From Amphibalanus amphitrite (Eukaryota > Arthropoda > Thecostraca > Balanomorpha > Balanidae), in NCBI RefSeq assembly GCF_019059575.1, contig NW_024882323.1, positions 124,001 through 188,000 of the forward strand: 64,000 nt of DNA. Reading direction: 5' to 3'. Below, in pieces: positions 22,315 through 33,730 of this stretch. Made by a program: the position numbers and the translations under genes. The notes beneath the pieces were generated by a model. The model ran no database searches. It was not told the origin of the DNA and saw only the letters and a program-made list of their open reading frames with translations. Within the stretch, counting starts at the first letter, position 1, and each line of letters begins with the position of its first letter.

Positions 22315-24263
22315 TCAAGCGCTAAGCTGAGCGAGACTCTCCTTGATTGCCCCGCCAAGCATGTTTGATCCCTCGGCGTTGGCGCTGTAGTAGGGCAGTT
22401 CGCTCTGCAGACGGGTCAGCCAGGCGTTGATGCGCGGCCACCGGTCATTGCCCAGAAGCCCAGCCGTTGCTAGTGTGGAAATGTGAACCAGAACCGCCAG
22501 GTCGGCCAGGGTAACTTTCTCGCCGGCGACGTTCTTCGATAGACCCAGGAAGGTTTCCAGCAGGTCCAGGCTCTCGTCCAGCTTGGGCTTGTTCTTCTTG
22601 TACTCGTCTAGGCTCTTGGTGAACAGCAACGGGAACTGTGAACAGGGGATGAGATGCTGGTTATGCCTAGAGCCAGAGTCCCAGAATTGTAATTCGGTTG
22701 GGGTGTCAGAGGGGAAAATTTCTCAACAAAAGGGGATAAGAGTGGAAATTCGCCGGTAGGATAAGGCCCAAAAAGAGTGGAAAAGGATCCAAACATAAAT
22801 TTCTAAACAAGTGTGTTAAAATTTAGGGTGAAAAATGGACATTTTTGCAAATTCTTTTCTTAGTAAAATTGAGAGTAGAAGTTGTTCTTCAAAATTGGAG
22901 GTGAGAGTGAAAATTTATTTTCTCACGGATGTAGTTTCTCAGCCAAATCAACTAATTTTTGGACACGGGTAACAGCTGTTCACAAACGCTGCTATGTAGA
23001 GGATGATCATGTTGCCAATAAAAATTGCTGTAGCAGAGCTTTGTTTAGCCCATAACCATAATTTTATGTATCTTCTTATTGTACATATTACAGAAACAAA
23101 ATTTTGACGTATTCCCTCTCGAAGCTGGCTAGCAGAACTCAATGATCACCATTGGCATGTACAGCAGGGCTGCGGAGTCGGAGTCGGAGTCGACAGCTAT
23201 GGCCGTAGTCGGAGTCGCAGTCGGAGTAGGTTTTTGGAAGCCCAAGTCGGAGTCGAAGTCGGAGTCACTGAAAATCCATCGACTCCGCAGCCCTGGGGCC
23301 TCGTTTCATAAAGCGAGCCCGTAACTTACGCCGGTTTTTGGTGTTGTATTGCAAGTGCATGTGAAGCGATACATTTATTTCCCCTTCTCCCTTTTGTTCT
23401 TGCATGCACCATAAATAGATTCAACGATTCAAATTCACGTCATCGCTTCACATGCACTTGCAATACAAGACCAAAAACCGCCGTAAGTTACGGACTCGCT
23501 TTATGAAACGAGGCCCTGGACTGCACAGTGCACGGATTCTGTTCTCCAACTTACCGCAATGCCACGGAAGTTGACGTTGAGACCGGAGTCGAAGTGGAGC
23601 CTCTGGTCGACCTTGGCTCGCTCCGCCGGGTCCTTGGGGTACAGCTCACTATCCGGCGCGTACTTGTCCACCAAATACGTGATAATAGCCTTGCTGGAAA
23701 TGGGAAGAAAATAGTGATCAGTCGCGTCTGATGTACTTTGAGAATTGAGAGGATACGGGATTTCCGTATACAAAGCCTACGCTCGCCGAAGCAAGTAATT
23801 GGCCGGGTGTGATATACGATTATTCTACGTAGCGTTGTGTAGTCAAAACAACTCAGAGGGAGGCCGTGTAATATATCGTCTTGACACGTAAGCGCCAAAT
23901 CATCTCATGCTTTCGGCTTCCGTTTACGTTCCGAAACAGGCTAGTGATTTGCTAACACAGCACAGTCTAGCCATGAATCAATTTCACGCTCTAGCAAACT
24001 TAATGTAAATAACCATAGCAAACTAAGCGAGATCTGTATCACATTCGGGGCCTCCACACATACCTTTCTCCCAAATAGAGATCACCATCTTTCATGGTGG
24101 GTACCGTATGCGCCGGGTTCATCTTGAGAAACTCGGGTGTGCGAGTACCTCCAGCCTTCATGTCCACCCAATGGTAGGTATAGTCTAGTCCGATCGCCTT
24201 GGCAACCAGGAACACGGCCCGGCACGGCGGGCTGCCCTGCACACCGAAAATCTCCACACCCAT
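22315..24263 (-). CDS. glutathione S-transferase, Delta/Epsilon type (3 coding exons)
   Basis: Coding exons on the minus strand are 24263-24064, 23693-23555 and 22635-22315, all with GT-AG ends (donors GTATGT and GTAAGT; acceptors TTTCCAG and TCACAG), giving 219 aa, the usual class length. The enzyme conjugates glutathione to electrophiles in the cytosol. N-terminal thioredoxin fold: GSPPCRAV with Ser11 as likely catalytic residue, NPAHTVPTMKDGDLYLGESKAI forming the glutathione site (NPxHTVP, ES). C-terminal helical domain: YLVDKYAPDSELYPKDP, LTLADLAVLVHISTL-like segment (seen as VTLADLAVLVHISTL), LLGNDRWPRINAWL. The ATG is preceded by an acceptor (TTTCCGCAG|GCC), so a 5' UTR exon lies further right and was not located. 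No neighbour appears functionally linked. Confidence 0.93.
23165..23295 (+). mobile_element. complete GGAGTC-rich hAT-like MITE (131 bp) in a GST intron
   Basis: Terminal inverted repeats CAGGGCTGCGGAGTCGG and GACTCCGCAGCCCTG with internal GGAGTCGGAGTC repeats. CAGGG ends fit hAT relatives. No clear 8-bp duplication, because another MITE abuts the right end. Confidence 0.8.
23296..23518. mobile_element. fold-back MITE with CAGGGCCTCGTTTCATAAAG termini
   Basis: Long inverted repeats: GGGCCTCGTTTCATAAAGCG...TAACTTACG on the left and CGTAAGTTACG...CGCTTTATGAAACGAGGCCC on the right. A second inner inverted pair (TTGCAAGTGCATGTGAAGCG and its complement) makes almost the whole 220 bp one hairpin. 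Lies in the same GST intron, abutting the previous MITE. Confidence 0.85.
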
Positions 24264-24985
24264 GGCCTGCGGAAAGAACAGGAAATTTTATATGAGGGGT
24301 ATGAGCAACGCTGTGTCATCTCACATGTTGGGTGGCTTCACATAGTTTCGGTTGACACTCCGCAAGAATGTGGGGAAACGTTTGCATTACTGAAAGGCAA
24401 AGGCATACAGTTTGTAGTGTAGTGCCCCTCCTCAAGCACCCCGCGGGATGGCGGCGGCTGCCGGAGTCGGCTGGGCCTCTGACCTTTCAATGTCACGCCT
24501 GGCCGGGGGGCTAGGGTGACCGGTCGGCCGCGCCGGGCCGGGCGTCTGGTGCCCGCCGGCGAGCCGTCGGCTGGCCGCTGGTCACCGCAATTACAAGTTA
24601 AAAAGTAAATTGTAAACTTAGTCCTGAATTTCTGCGGGCGTGGTGTTTGAGGATAAAAGTGTAATACATAGTACATACACTACACAATTATTTATGACAC
24701 TTCGGTCATTTAGAGACACGTCGGTCTTCACACTTCAGACTTCAGACTTCTAACTTCTAATGTATTCGTATCAGACTTCTAATGTATTCATTTCATTTCT
24801 TGTTTACTTGTTTGACTTTTCTTGGTTGGAGCTCGGTATTACTTTCAGTCGCTGCTCGATATAATGGCCAGGACTAAGCTAACATGACAAAAACGGGTGG
24901 GGGATGGTGCCTAGTGATAGGCAGTGGGCCTTTGTGCCATCTCCCCATAACACCACTGTCGTCAACTTTGTCTCTAAATAAATGG

Positions 24986-25023
<38 letters not shown>

Positions 25024-25040
25024 GACGCAACGTGTAATAT
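24264..25040. other. GST upstream region, GC-rich stretch and TTG microsatellite
   Basis: 24420-24590 is a GC-rich island on the upstream side of the minus-strand GST gene and could hold its first exon or promoter, but no signal proves it. 24985-25024 is a perfect (TTG)n run that follows CTAAATAAATG, a layout like the 3' tail of a retroposon. Confidence 0.4.
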
Positions 25041-25545
25041 TGTTTGTTTGTTTATTGGGACTTTAGGGAGCGCCGATGGCGGCGACTACAAGGTTATTTG
25101 GCGCCCATGACGTAATATTGCATGCCATTTTATTACTCCCTTGCGAACACAGATACCTATCACAATTAAGAAGCGTTCCGTTTCATACGCTATGCCTGAA
25201 CATTATTGACCACAAGTCTCTACATTTGTACATACGAGTGCATCCACTTCACACTACAGCCTGTCGCAATATATTTCTAACCGTATCGCCCCTGAGTAAA
25301 CGTCGGAAGATTGCGGCGGCGTCAGTAAGACCAGTTGATCCGCCATGGTCAGCAAGGTAAAAACGCCAAGTCACCATGACTTCGCGATGGCTATTACAGG
25401 ATGCGCCTCGCGAGCCCAGTGTCCTTGAGATGGCGTGCATGCCGCCCTCGACAGCGGGCTCCTTGGGATTAGCGGATGTAGATGGTGCCTCTAGGAAGCG
25501 CATTTCACGTCTTAAAAATGAAAGAATGTAATCACGAGATAACAA
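25041..25545. repeat. dispersed repeat, TTTATTG...CTTTAGGG...GCGCCC type
   Basis: The stretch 25041-25118 (GTTTGTTTATTGGGACTTTAG... GCGCCCATGACGTAAT) is a diverged copy of 34862-34940 (GTTTATTGAGGCTTTAGGG...GCGCCCATAACGTC). The following 400 bases read on the minus strand look like a retroposon tail but no protein is recognised. Confidence 0.45.
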
Positions 25546-25615
25546 CGAATTGCGTTAGCAGATTGGGTTTTACGTTTTTGTCGGCCGTGTGGTCATTGGC
25601 ACACATAAAAATGCA

Positions 25616-25851
25616 TACCGTAAGGTGGGGCTATTTGAGACAGTGGGGCTATTTGAGACAGTATTTAAAATTGCTATAAAATAAAAACTATTTAAAATTT
25701 ATGCTTAATTTTTGCTCAGACGATTTACTGCTCGATTCCACACCTCTCTGAGCAAAAATATCACACAAAAATCAAACGATCTTCATTTTATAGCGATTTT
25801 AAATACTGTCTCAAATAGCCCCACTGTCTCAAATAGCCCCACTTTACGGTA
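25616..25851. mobile_element. palindromic TA-flanked MITE with a doubled terminal motif
   Basis: TA duplications at 25616 and 25850. Ends CCGTAAGGTGGGGCTATTTG and the inverted CAAATAGCCCCACTTTACGG. The motif GTGGGGCTATTTGAGACAGT occurs twice at each end, and the centre is also inverted (ATTTAAAATTGCTATAAAAT). Tc1/mariner-like MITE. Family A copy A2 starts 7 bases further on. Confidence 0.85.
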
Positions 25852-25857
25852 AGCATC

Positions 25858-26844
25858 TTAACCCTATTCCTGGCGGGGGGCCTCAGGAGCCCCCCTGAGG
25901 TTTTTTGGTTATTTCTCCCAAACGCGTTGAGCTAGGAAGCTCAAATTTTCTGACTTTTCCTAAAAGGCTTCTACGCAACATGTCTGAAAATTTTGAGTTG
26001 ATCTGACCTCAGGTCAGGTCACCAGAGGCGGTTTGGTGACCCTACCTCAGAAAAGTTTGCAATCACGCCAGAGCTAGAGTTTTTGACCGATCAATTTCTT
26101 CTCTTTAGGCTTTAGTTAGGGTACCAATATGTGCAATTTGTATATCTCGGAATTTTGATATCGGTGACCTAAGGTCAGGTCAGTTTCGCGACCTCCCCAT
26201 TATAAGTCAATGGGGGAAAAATCAACTCCCTGTTTTTACCACTAAAACGGGTCGGAATGGCCCCATATACCATACATGACTTCATATACGATCAACCTTC
26301 ACTACCTTGAGGTCTGTTTTGCTGTTGGGCAGCTGTGAGGTCATGTGACGTCATCAAAGGTCACCAAAGGTTTTTGGCCAATAACTCCGTACAGGAACAA
26401 GATACAGCCGCGCGGATGGTCTCATTGTGTTCAGCTCGTCAAGACGCATCGAATGATATACATAATGACCTCGAGGTCACGTGACCTGAGGTCAACCTTT
26501 GACCTTGACCTTTCGAGGTCAACATATATATCATTCGATGCGGATTGACGAGAGGATCACGATGATGCCCTTAGTTTGTTCCTATCTTGACTAATTCGAA
26601 AGTTATTCGAGAAAAACTCTCCATATCTAGCGCCGCCATTTTGACTTTTTCGACCCCTGTGACGTCATCTTTGACCTGACCTGAAAATGACCTTAGTAAA
26701 AATTGTAGATCTTGACCGTGCGTATCCGATGCCGTTTACCGTTTGTCGCTGCGATGTGTAGTTTTTGAGATCTGAAGGGGGGGCCGAATCGCCCCCCCCC
26801 CGCCAGTTTCTTGTCCCGGCGGAGCCCGCCAGGAATAGGGTTAA
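25858..26844. mobile_element. TTAA element, family A, copy A2
   Basis: Perfect TTAA on both sides and termini CCCTATTCCTGGCGGG, identical in inverted form on the right. G/C hairpins lie near both ends (GGGGGGCC...GGCCCCCC-type). The interior has roughly 18 AGGTCA/TGACCT half-sites, and a core near 26145-26220 is nearly identical to copy A1 (TATCTC.GAATTTTGATATCG, then AAGGTCAGGTCA). No ORF. Intact ends suggest a younger copy than A1. Confidence 0.85.
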
Positions 26845-27866
26845 AACTTGATAAAACTTATTCGAACTCTTCTGAAAGCTGTAGCTTTAGCCAATTTCTT
26901 TCCTTTTATACAGGATGAGACCAATTCGTAAAAAAGATAGGAAGCATTACATTCATTGAACGACTCACGGCCTACAAGAAAATTTTATTCCAGCTCACGC
27001 GACACCCAAAACATCCACATACCTGTTTGTTGCGCGCACCGTTCAGCTCCCTCCGAAGTTCCGCCACGCAGCTCGGTGAAGCGCCGGCACTGCGCGCTGC
27101 CCCTCGTCCGTCGACCAACTCCACACTGTCTGCTGCCGGCGGTGCTAGTCATTCCGCGTCCACCGCCGCCGTCGGCCGAGTCACCGCCAAGGTCACACCT
27201 GCGATCGTTCCTCACTCCGCCCCCAGTGGGGGTGAAGCGGGCGGAGGGAAAGGATCAGAAGTACGTCAGTTCTAGAACATGCCACAACGAAAAGTGATGA
27301 ATGTGCATGAGTTGCTACAATCCAACAAACAGGTAGGTACTGAATGGCAGCGTGGCACAGAGGGCAGTAGTGTCTACATTCAAATACATTACTGTATTGA
27401 AAGTGAGGTCATTTAGATGTGTTGAATACATGTGTTGAATACAGGGAAAAAATCAGAATAAAAAACACCGCACTTCGGGTAAAGGTCGAGGGAACGACAA
27501 AGCGAACCCTTTCCCCCCATACAAAAAGTACCTACCATGTTATACCATCCACTCGTTATCGGCACCTTAGAAAATACTGGAGGTAGTGGTAAAGGCGTGT
27601 GTGAAAAGGTGTGTTCAGATCAAGCTATGGTGGAGACCCGGTTTGCAGGTACCGCGTAATCGATATTCATATTTTCGATCGCTTCGAGCTGCATGATCCG
27701 ACAGGTACATAAATGACCATCAGAACGATTCCAGTCACTGATTGTTGAGTTCTGTGAAACTGGTTAAAGGAGTTATGTTTACACATGACCCCTCCTGCAT
27801 AAGGTACTTGCATATAATTGACGGTTTAAGCGGACTTCAATGGAATCCTCTTACTGCATTAGAAGT
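26845..27866. other. no confident gene; possible minus-strand exon at about 27028-27155
   Basis: On the minus strand a frame ending AELRRELNGARNKQ runs into a GTATGT donor (exon end near 27028), which looks like a coding exon, but its acceptor and partner exons were not found. The rest shows nothing recognisable. Confidence 0.3.
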
Positions 27867-28059
27867 TTCAGATGCAGTGGCGGTTCGCCCATTAAGGCAA
27901 CTCAGGCAGTGCCTAACCAGAATTTTCTGGGTTAGATTTCTGCTTTTTTGTTTTGTTTTTTAAATTAAAAATATTTTTCCCAATGATTTTAGTGGTTTGA
28001 TAACATATAGTTACCCTGCTAACCCAACATTCAACTCATGCACGTATTATTCGCTATAA

Positions 28060-28837
28060 TTTTAATGCAGCCTAGTGTGCAATAATTTAGCTGCCTCATT
28101 TGCCCGCAAGGGCACCTCCGGGTGTAGGGGAGTTGCGCCCCTTCGGCCCCAGCACCCCGAGGGGCGTCGGTTCTTTCCAACTGGCGTAACGGGTGTAGCA
28201 ACCCCGTTCGTCCCAGCCCCCTTCGACATCCTTGTCTTCCCTCTGCCTATCATCCCATTATCTCGCCTTCTCACTACCTTTCCTTTCATGGTCGGAGGCC
28301 CTTCCCCTGTTTTACTGGCTTCGCCGTGCCCTCGGCCCAAAGACCGGGAAGAGGATGTCTGGGTGTTGAGGGAGCTGCCCTGCGGGTCAGTCGGGGCAGC
28401 CTTCCAACACACGTTTTTGACGCCAATCCCCGGATCTGCGGGATGCCCCGTGTCGGCCCCGCACGCGGGAAATCGGCCGGTCAGGCGTCGTCCTGTGCGG
28501 CACTGGCTCATTGAAGTCAAGGGGGCCGGGCGACGGGTATGCGGGGGGCTGCCGCTGGGTGCAGGGGCCGCCTGGTCCTTCAGCGTGGGGCTTAGCGCCG
28601 CCGAGGGGACTTGCCCGCGTGGGTCCTGGTCCGGTCTCGCGCGGCCTGGCTCTGCGGTGGTTGCGGCTCACGCGGCCTCGTACCCGGCGGCTTCGGCTCG
28701 CTGCTTTTGGCGTTCCGGTCCCCGTATAGTCCTGCGGTACTCTTGGCGGACCACCACCCTCCGGGGGAGTGTGGCCGTCCTCCAGTTGGGCTCCGAGGTG
28801 GGTGGGAGGCCGCGGGACTGAACCTATCAGCTACTTC
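28060..28837 (+). other. GC-rich 5' region of the hAT element
   Basis: Long open frames exist on both strands because of GC richness, but none resembles a known protein. Its place between the hAT 5' end and the candidate ATG at 28838 suggests a leader or promoter region. Confidence 0.4.
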
Positions 28838-29116
28838 ATGGATACCTCAAACCCCCCTTTACGGACCACGGCTTCGGCCGATGCTCGCCCTCAGGCACGA
28901 TCCGAGGGGCAAGGCTCACCGGATAGAGTAGACCAGACCCATGACCCGAGACCCTCGGCCGTGACTGAAACCAACCCCACTGCCTTACACGATGTTGACT
29001 TCAACCAGTCTGACGGACTCACACTGTCTGGAGGGACGAGTGTGCCCCCAGACGTGCTACCAGAGTTCCTGGTAGTTCGCTCCGCCGAGACCGACCAATC
29101 GGGCAGGCAGCGTCCC
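28838..29116 (+). CDS. candidate N-terminal part of the hAT-encoded protein
   Basis: The frame from ATG 28838 (MDTSNPPLRTTASADA...) is Thr/Ser/Asp-rich with no recognised domain and runs into the TTAA element. Subtracting the inserted 1187 bases, the frame is in phase with the hAT dimerisation domain beyond the insertion (…RQRPL then KLNPFQRVQ). The pre-insertion frame was therefore continuous at about 244 codons: too short for a full hAT transposase, with no catalytic region, so the element was already internally deleted or encoded a shortened protein. Confidence 0.4.
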
Positions 29117-30307
29117 TTAACCCGCGCCCCACTGGGGTCTGCGTATAACACGCCCTACTGGGGGGGGGGGGCTATTCATAGCCCCCCCCCTCCTAACTCC
29201 GAAACTACTGGGCCGATCGTCAAAATTCAAACGGCGTCTGATAGCCCCGGAAAAACTGTCGAGCGAAACCTAATTTCATTGACCTCGAGGTCACCGATGA
29301 CGTCACAGGTCAGGTCAAAGCAAAAATTATTAGCATTTTGGCTTCTTCACGTTTTGGGCTCTGGCCGCCGTCTTACAAGTCAGATCAGGCTCATTTTTGG
29401 TTCACACACTCGTGAACAGATGCTCTAGATACTCTGAGGGTACCAAACTTGTACTTTGATTTTCAGGTCAAGGTCAGGTCATCACAGGTCACGAAAATAT
29501 TATATCATCCGTCGGTCACGTGACACATGTTTTATGGTCCATTTAGGCCAAACATTTCGAATTTGATGTCATCTGTGTCATTCGAGGTCATTTTGAGTCA
29601 AATTTAGCTTAGGTCAGGTCACTTTCAGGTCAAAAAAGGTCAAATTTTGAAGTTAAAATTTTTCAACAAAAAGGTGTCTATTGGATGCAGTTTGAGCTCA
29701 GGAACACGATGGTGCTATTTATATTAGCGTACGATGTCAAATTCGTGCTGAAAAATTGATTTGAAAAATTAATAATTTTTAATTTTTTGCAATAATGCGT
29801 ATAACTTCGCCATTTTTGAAGATATTTAGCTAAAACTTGCTAGAGTTAGTCATAATAATGTGTTCTATCACATATATTCCGGTTTTTTCGAAAAGTCAAA
29901 CTTTTTTTGAAAAAAAATGTAAAAATATAAAATTTGAATTTTATAATATAAAATTTTCGAAATTTTCAAAATTTAGAAAATCCGAGATAGCAGTTTGATA
30001 GCGCAGTCTATTCTGAGTCCTCTCATGCAAAGAAATTGGATCTAGCTTAAAAACTGAGCTCTTGGGAGCGAATGCCGTGGTTCAATGTTTTGCGTCGAAA
30101 TCGGCCGAACATGACGTCACTCTGACGTCATTTCCGGCCGACCTATGGTAGGTACGAAGTTCAAATTTTGACACAAGGTGTCAAATTGATGCAGCCGAAG
30201 GTACTGAAAGTTTGGCGTCGATACGTCAAGCGGTTTGGAAGTTATTGCAGAAAAACGGGAGGGGGGGCTATAAATAGCCCCCCCCCCCCCAGTGGGGCGC
30301 GGGTTAA
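29117..30307. mobile_element. TTAA element, family A, copy A3, inside the hAT element
   Basis: TTAA at 29117-29120 and 30304-30307. Perfect 17-bp inverted ends CCCGCGCCCCACTGGGG. G/C hairpins at both ends have loops CTATTCATAG and CTATAAATAG. About 13 AGGTCA/TGACCT half-sites, mainly in the left half; the right half is AT-rich. No ORF. Intact termini and its nested place make it younger than the hAT insertion. Confidence 0.88.
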
Positions 30308-30759
30308 AGTTGAATCCCTTTCAACGCGTGCAGGCCCTCTCAAAGTATGGGAACCCAAAGCAGGTTATCTTGCGAGCGGACGGATCACTCGAACTACAGA
30401 TAAGCGAGCTGGAAGCTCTGTGGTCGTTCCGTGACACGTGGAAGGAGCCGCAGGAGCTGCTGAAATACATGATCCGGATGGGACTCGCCACATCATTTCC
30501 TGAAACATACAGGCTCCTGTACCTCATCTTAACAATCAAGCCAACCACAGTGACGGAAGAACGTTCCTTCTCGGCGCTCCGGCGTCTCAAGACGTTCCTG
30601 CGCTCTACGATCGGCCAAGACCGTCTGAGTCACTTGTCCACTATCAACATCCAGTCAGAGCTGGTCGTCTCCCTGGAACGCTCTGGCGAGCTGGCCGAGC
30701 GTGTGATTGAGAAGTTCGCGCAGCTCAAGGAGAGGCGGATTGATCTGCTGTATCGCTGA
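30308..30759 (+). CDS. hAT transposase C-terminal dimerisation domain
   Basis: About 150 codons ending in TGA. The segment [45 protein letters not shown] is the hATC signature (usual form ILTIPVTSAxAERSFSALKRIKTYLRSTMGxxRL). A C-terminal helix follows ([18 protein letters not shown]). In intact transposases this part mediates dimerisation in the nucleus and completes the catalytic fold. The BED/TTF-type DNA-binding domain and the DDE residues are not present. The frame is broken upstream by the family A element. Confidence 0.85.
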
Positions 30760-30856
30760 GAGTAAGGTGTCCCCAGTCTGATCCTAGACCGTCTTTAATT
30801 TGATTATCTTTGAAGACAGTAGATCTCTTCGGTGTGCAACTCACGCAGCTATGATC

Positions 30857-31048
<192 letters not shown>

Positions 31049-31068
31049 TACAGGCAATGTGTGGAATC

Positions 31069-31217
31069 AGGCATTCTATAGAATGCCTAGGCATTCTATA
31101 GAATGCCTGACCGACCAGGCATTCTATAGAATCCCTAGGTATTCTATAGAATCCCTGACTGCTTAGGCATTCTATAGAATGCCTGGCTTAAGCTCCCAGG
31201 CATTCTATAGAATGCCT
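31069..31217. repeat. cluster of six 20-bp palindromes
   Basis: Six copies of AGGCATTCTATAGAATGCCT or near variants at 31069, 31089, 31117, 31137, 31164 and 31198. Each is its own reverse complement, and they are spaced directly or by 7-14 bases. Preceded by TTACAGGCAATGTGTGGAATC, which recurs at 44599. Confidence 0.95.
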
Positions 31218-32338
31218 AAGTATTTTGATTGTCCGAAACACACTTCGAAAATTAGGGGTCAATGGCAGTAATGCTATTTGTTTACCTAATTTTCATTGTT
31301 GGCCTAGGCCGGTCGTCACCTCACCATTTCAGGGCAATGAGCTGAGAGGAAGCGAGGGAGGTATTGGGCTATGCCGACCACCAAATGGTGCGCCGCAAGC
31401 AGCAGCTGATCCAATTCCGTTGGCACGGGAGAGCCACGGCGCAAGGCACGCGGGAGAGTCACAGGCCAACTAGTCGCTTAAACGGTTACCCTCGGAGGAT
31501 TATGCTGCTACAGATACGAAGCTGCATTAGAAGAGTGTTGGCTGGGAGGGTGGACCGTAGGCTTGAATCGAAAGTGATTGCGAATGACGATGGCTTTGTT
31601 CTGATGTTAGAAATGAAGGTGAAAAATACACCAAAGGTCACATTTTATGTCGTCATAAGCACTTCGTGTAACGACTCTCAATATACATACATGGACAGCT
31701 CAACCTACACCGTAATGTCAGGGAATAACCTGAATAAATGGTTCATTATTCCACGTCTGGGCGGTGGCCCGGCCGTAACAAGAGCCGGATTAGGTGTTGT
31801 TCGATCTCCCCTTCCAGCTTGACTTCTGGGCCATGCGGTATTCGAAAGGTCGTCAAAGACTCAAAATTATGAAATTTTACTTCAGTTCTTCTTTGGCAAT
31901 GTTCGAAAGGGTGCCATTTCTAAAACAAGTAGCTAAGCCATTTTTTAGGTCAGCCCAATTTTTGTCCATTTTTGGCTCGTAGCCGTTTTCTCCAGTTTGA
32001 CCTTAAATTAATTCCTTAGAAGGCAAACACCTCCAAAAATGGACGATTTGTCAATTTTTTCTGTGTAATTTTTTTACCAAAGGCGTTTCCGATATTGACA
32101 TTACCACCATCGTCTTTCTAGTGTTAAGATAAATACTCTGTACTCTCAGAATGAAATCCTGATACAATTTGACCTAATAAGGTCAGATTGAATACCTGAC
32201 CGGAAAATTTGACTGAATGAACATAAATAGCTGAACGCAAGGTAGCCTGGCAGAAAATAATACTATGTTACATGTCGGTCTGTGCTCATAATCTTATACA
32301 ACATACACTTATATGTTGGAAAGATTCGTGTATTTCCT
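31218..32338. other. interior of the palindrome block, no recognised gene
   Basis: About 1.1 kb between the two palindrome clusters. A 152-codon frame at 31364-31822 exists, but no family is recognised and its composition is not clearly coding. Confidence 0.4.
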
Positions 32339-32457
32339 AGGCATTCTATAAAATGCCTGAAAATCAGGCATTCTTTAGAATGCCTAGGGATTCTATAGAA
32401 GGTCAGGTAGGTGGGTCAGGCATTCTATAGAATACCTAGGGATTCTATAGAATGCCT
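32339..32457. repeat. second cluster of about five 20-bp palindromes
   Basis: Variants of AGGCATTCTATAGAATGCCT at 32339, 32366, 32386 (partial), 32418 and 32438. More diverged than the first cluster. Confidence 0.9.
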
Positions 32458-32465
32458 GGTCAGTC

Positions 32466-32468
<3 letters not shown>

Positions 32469-32527
<59 letters not shown>
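32469..32527. repeat. (TA)n microsatellite, about 59 bp
   Basis: Right border of the block, mirroring the TA run at 30858. Confidence 0.95.
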
Positions 32528-32532
<5 letters not shown>

Positions 32533-32922
32533 ATTTATCTAAAGTGTGCTGTCTTGAAACATTTTTTTATTCTTCGTGTTCTAGTTGAAATGAAGATGAT
32601 CCTGAGTCGTTTTGAGTCAATGTACCTGAACAACAGAGAGCATGGTAGTTCCTTTTGATTGTGTGACATTTACCGGTGTTGTTGAATTGTTGTGCTCCGG
32701 AGGCCTGAGCTATGGCTGTGTTGAAATGTGCATAGGAAGCAAAGAAGAATGCCAATCGCCAATACATCTGACCGTTTCCAGTTCGTGTTAGTTGCGATCC
32801 TTTACAACTTACTTACTACTGAGTGACGATAACAAATTTAAGACATTTTTGCTTCATCTCTAAATATGTACATATTTAATGCGCAATGCAAAGGCAATGC
32901 GCAATGCGCCGCCACTGTTCAG

Positions 32923-33600
32923 ATGGCGGAGGCAGCTCCCGATCACAGCGCGGAGATAGATGGGCTACGAAACGAGGTGGCCCAACTACAGGCGGAGCTG
33001 GCCGCGGCTAAAGCGGACTGAGCCAGTTCAAGTAACTCAGCAGCGCCGGGGCCAAGCGAGCAGCCAACAGCCGACGAGGGCGACATCCTCGAGCACCTCC
33101 TACGTCTCGAGTCGCCGCTACAAGAATGGGCAACGGGCGACGACATAGACCGCCTGCTGCAAGAGGCGACGCACGGCGCCGATGGTGCTGTCTGGAGTGG
33201 AGCAGAGGAGGCGATGCGGATGACAATCGTCCCGGGTTCCCGCTCATGGGGAGAGGGGGGGGACTCGGACGACAGACGGCGCCAGGGGCGCTGGCAGGGT
33301 CAATCGATAAGAGCGACGGCTTTGGAGCTGCCATGGTCGCCCCGGGATACCCGACCCGTGGGCGGGCGCAGATGGCGGCCGCACAAACACAGACGGACGG
33401 CCGCACAAACACAGACGGCAGGGCGGTCGATGGTAGCGACGACCCTAGCGCAGCGCCGGGTCGGGCACTGCTCGCAATTCTGGGAGACTCAATCGCCCGA
33501 GACGCACCATGGCACGGCGGAGCTCTATGCCTGGCTCGGGGCGGCAACGCTTCGCGTGGCCAGGCAGATCGGCTGGAGAGAAACATTCGAGCTGGTTTAG
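32923..33600 (+). pseudogene. gag/ORF1-like fragment with SGNH-type motif, retroelement fossil
   Basis: Starts at an ATG (32923) within the hAT target duplication. It begins with an Ala-rich coiled-coil-like stretch (EIDGLRNEVAQLQAELAAAK), then an acidic segment (DILEHLLRLESPLQEW). Near 33463 comes an SGNH/GDSL hydrolase block I-like motif (LLAILGDSIARD). SGNH domains are known in ORFs of some DIRS/Ngaro-type and CR1-type retroelements. The copy is broken, with a few breaks. Family assignment uncertain. Confidence 0.5.
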
Positions 33601-33626
33601 ATCTCTACAAAAAAAAATGACAGGCA

Positions 33627-33730
33627 AGCGCGAAAGTAGAACAATGATCACAAACATCAACTATCGATGACATCAACTAGCGCGAAAGTAGAACAATGAT
33701 CACAAACATCAACTATCGATGACAATTCAT
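33627..33730. repeat. 52-bp tandem duplication
   Basis: Two nearly identical copies, at 33627 and 33679, beginning AGCGCGAAAGTAGAACAATG. Confidence 0.95.

Noticed and set aside
28062-28821. Long frames on both strands in the GC-rich 5' part of the hAT element
   Set aside because: Both strands are open because of composition; no recognised protein motif.
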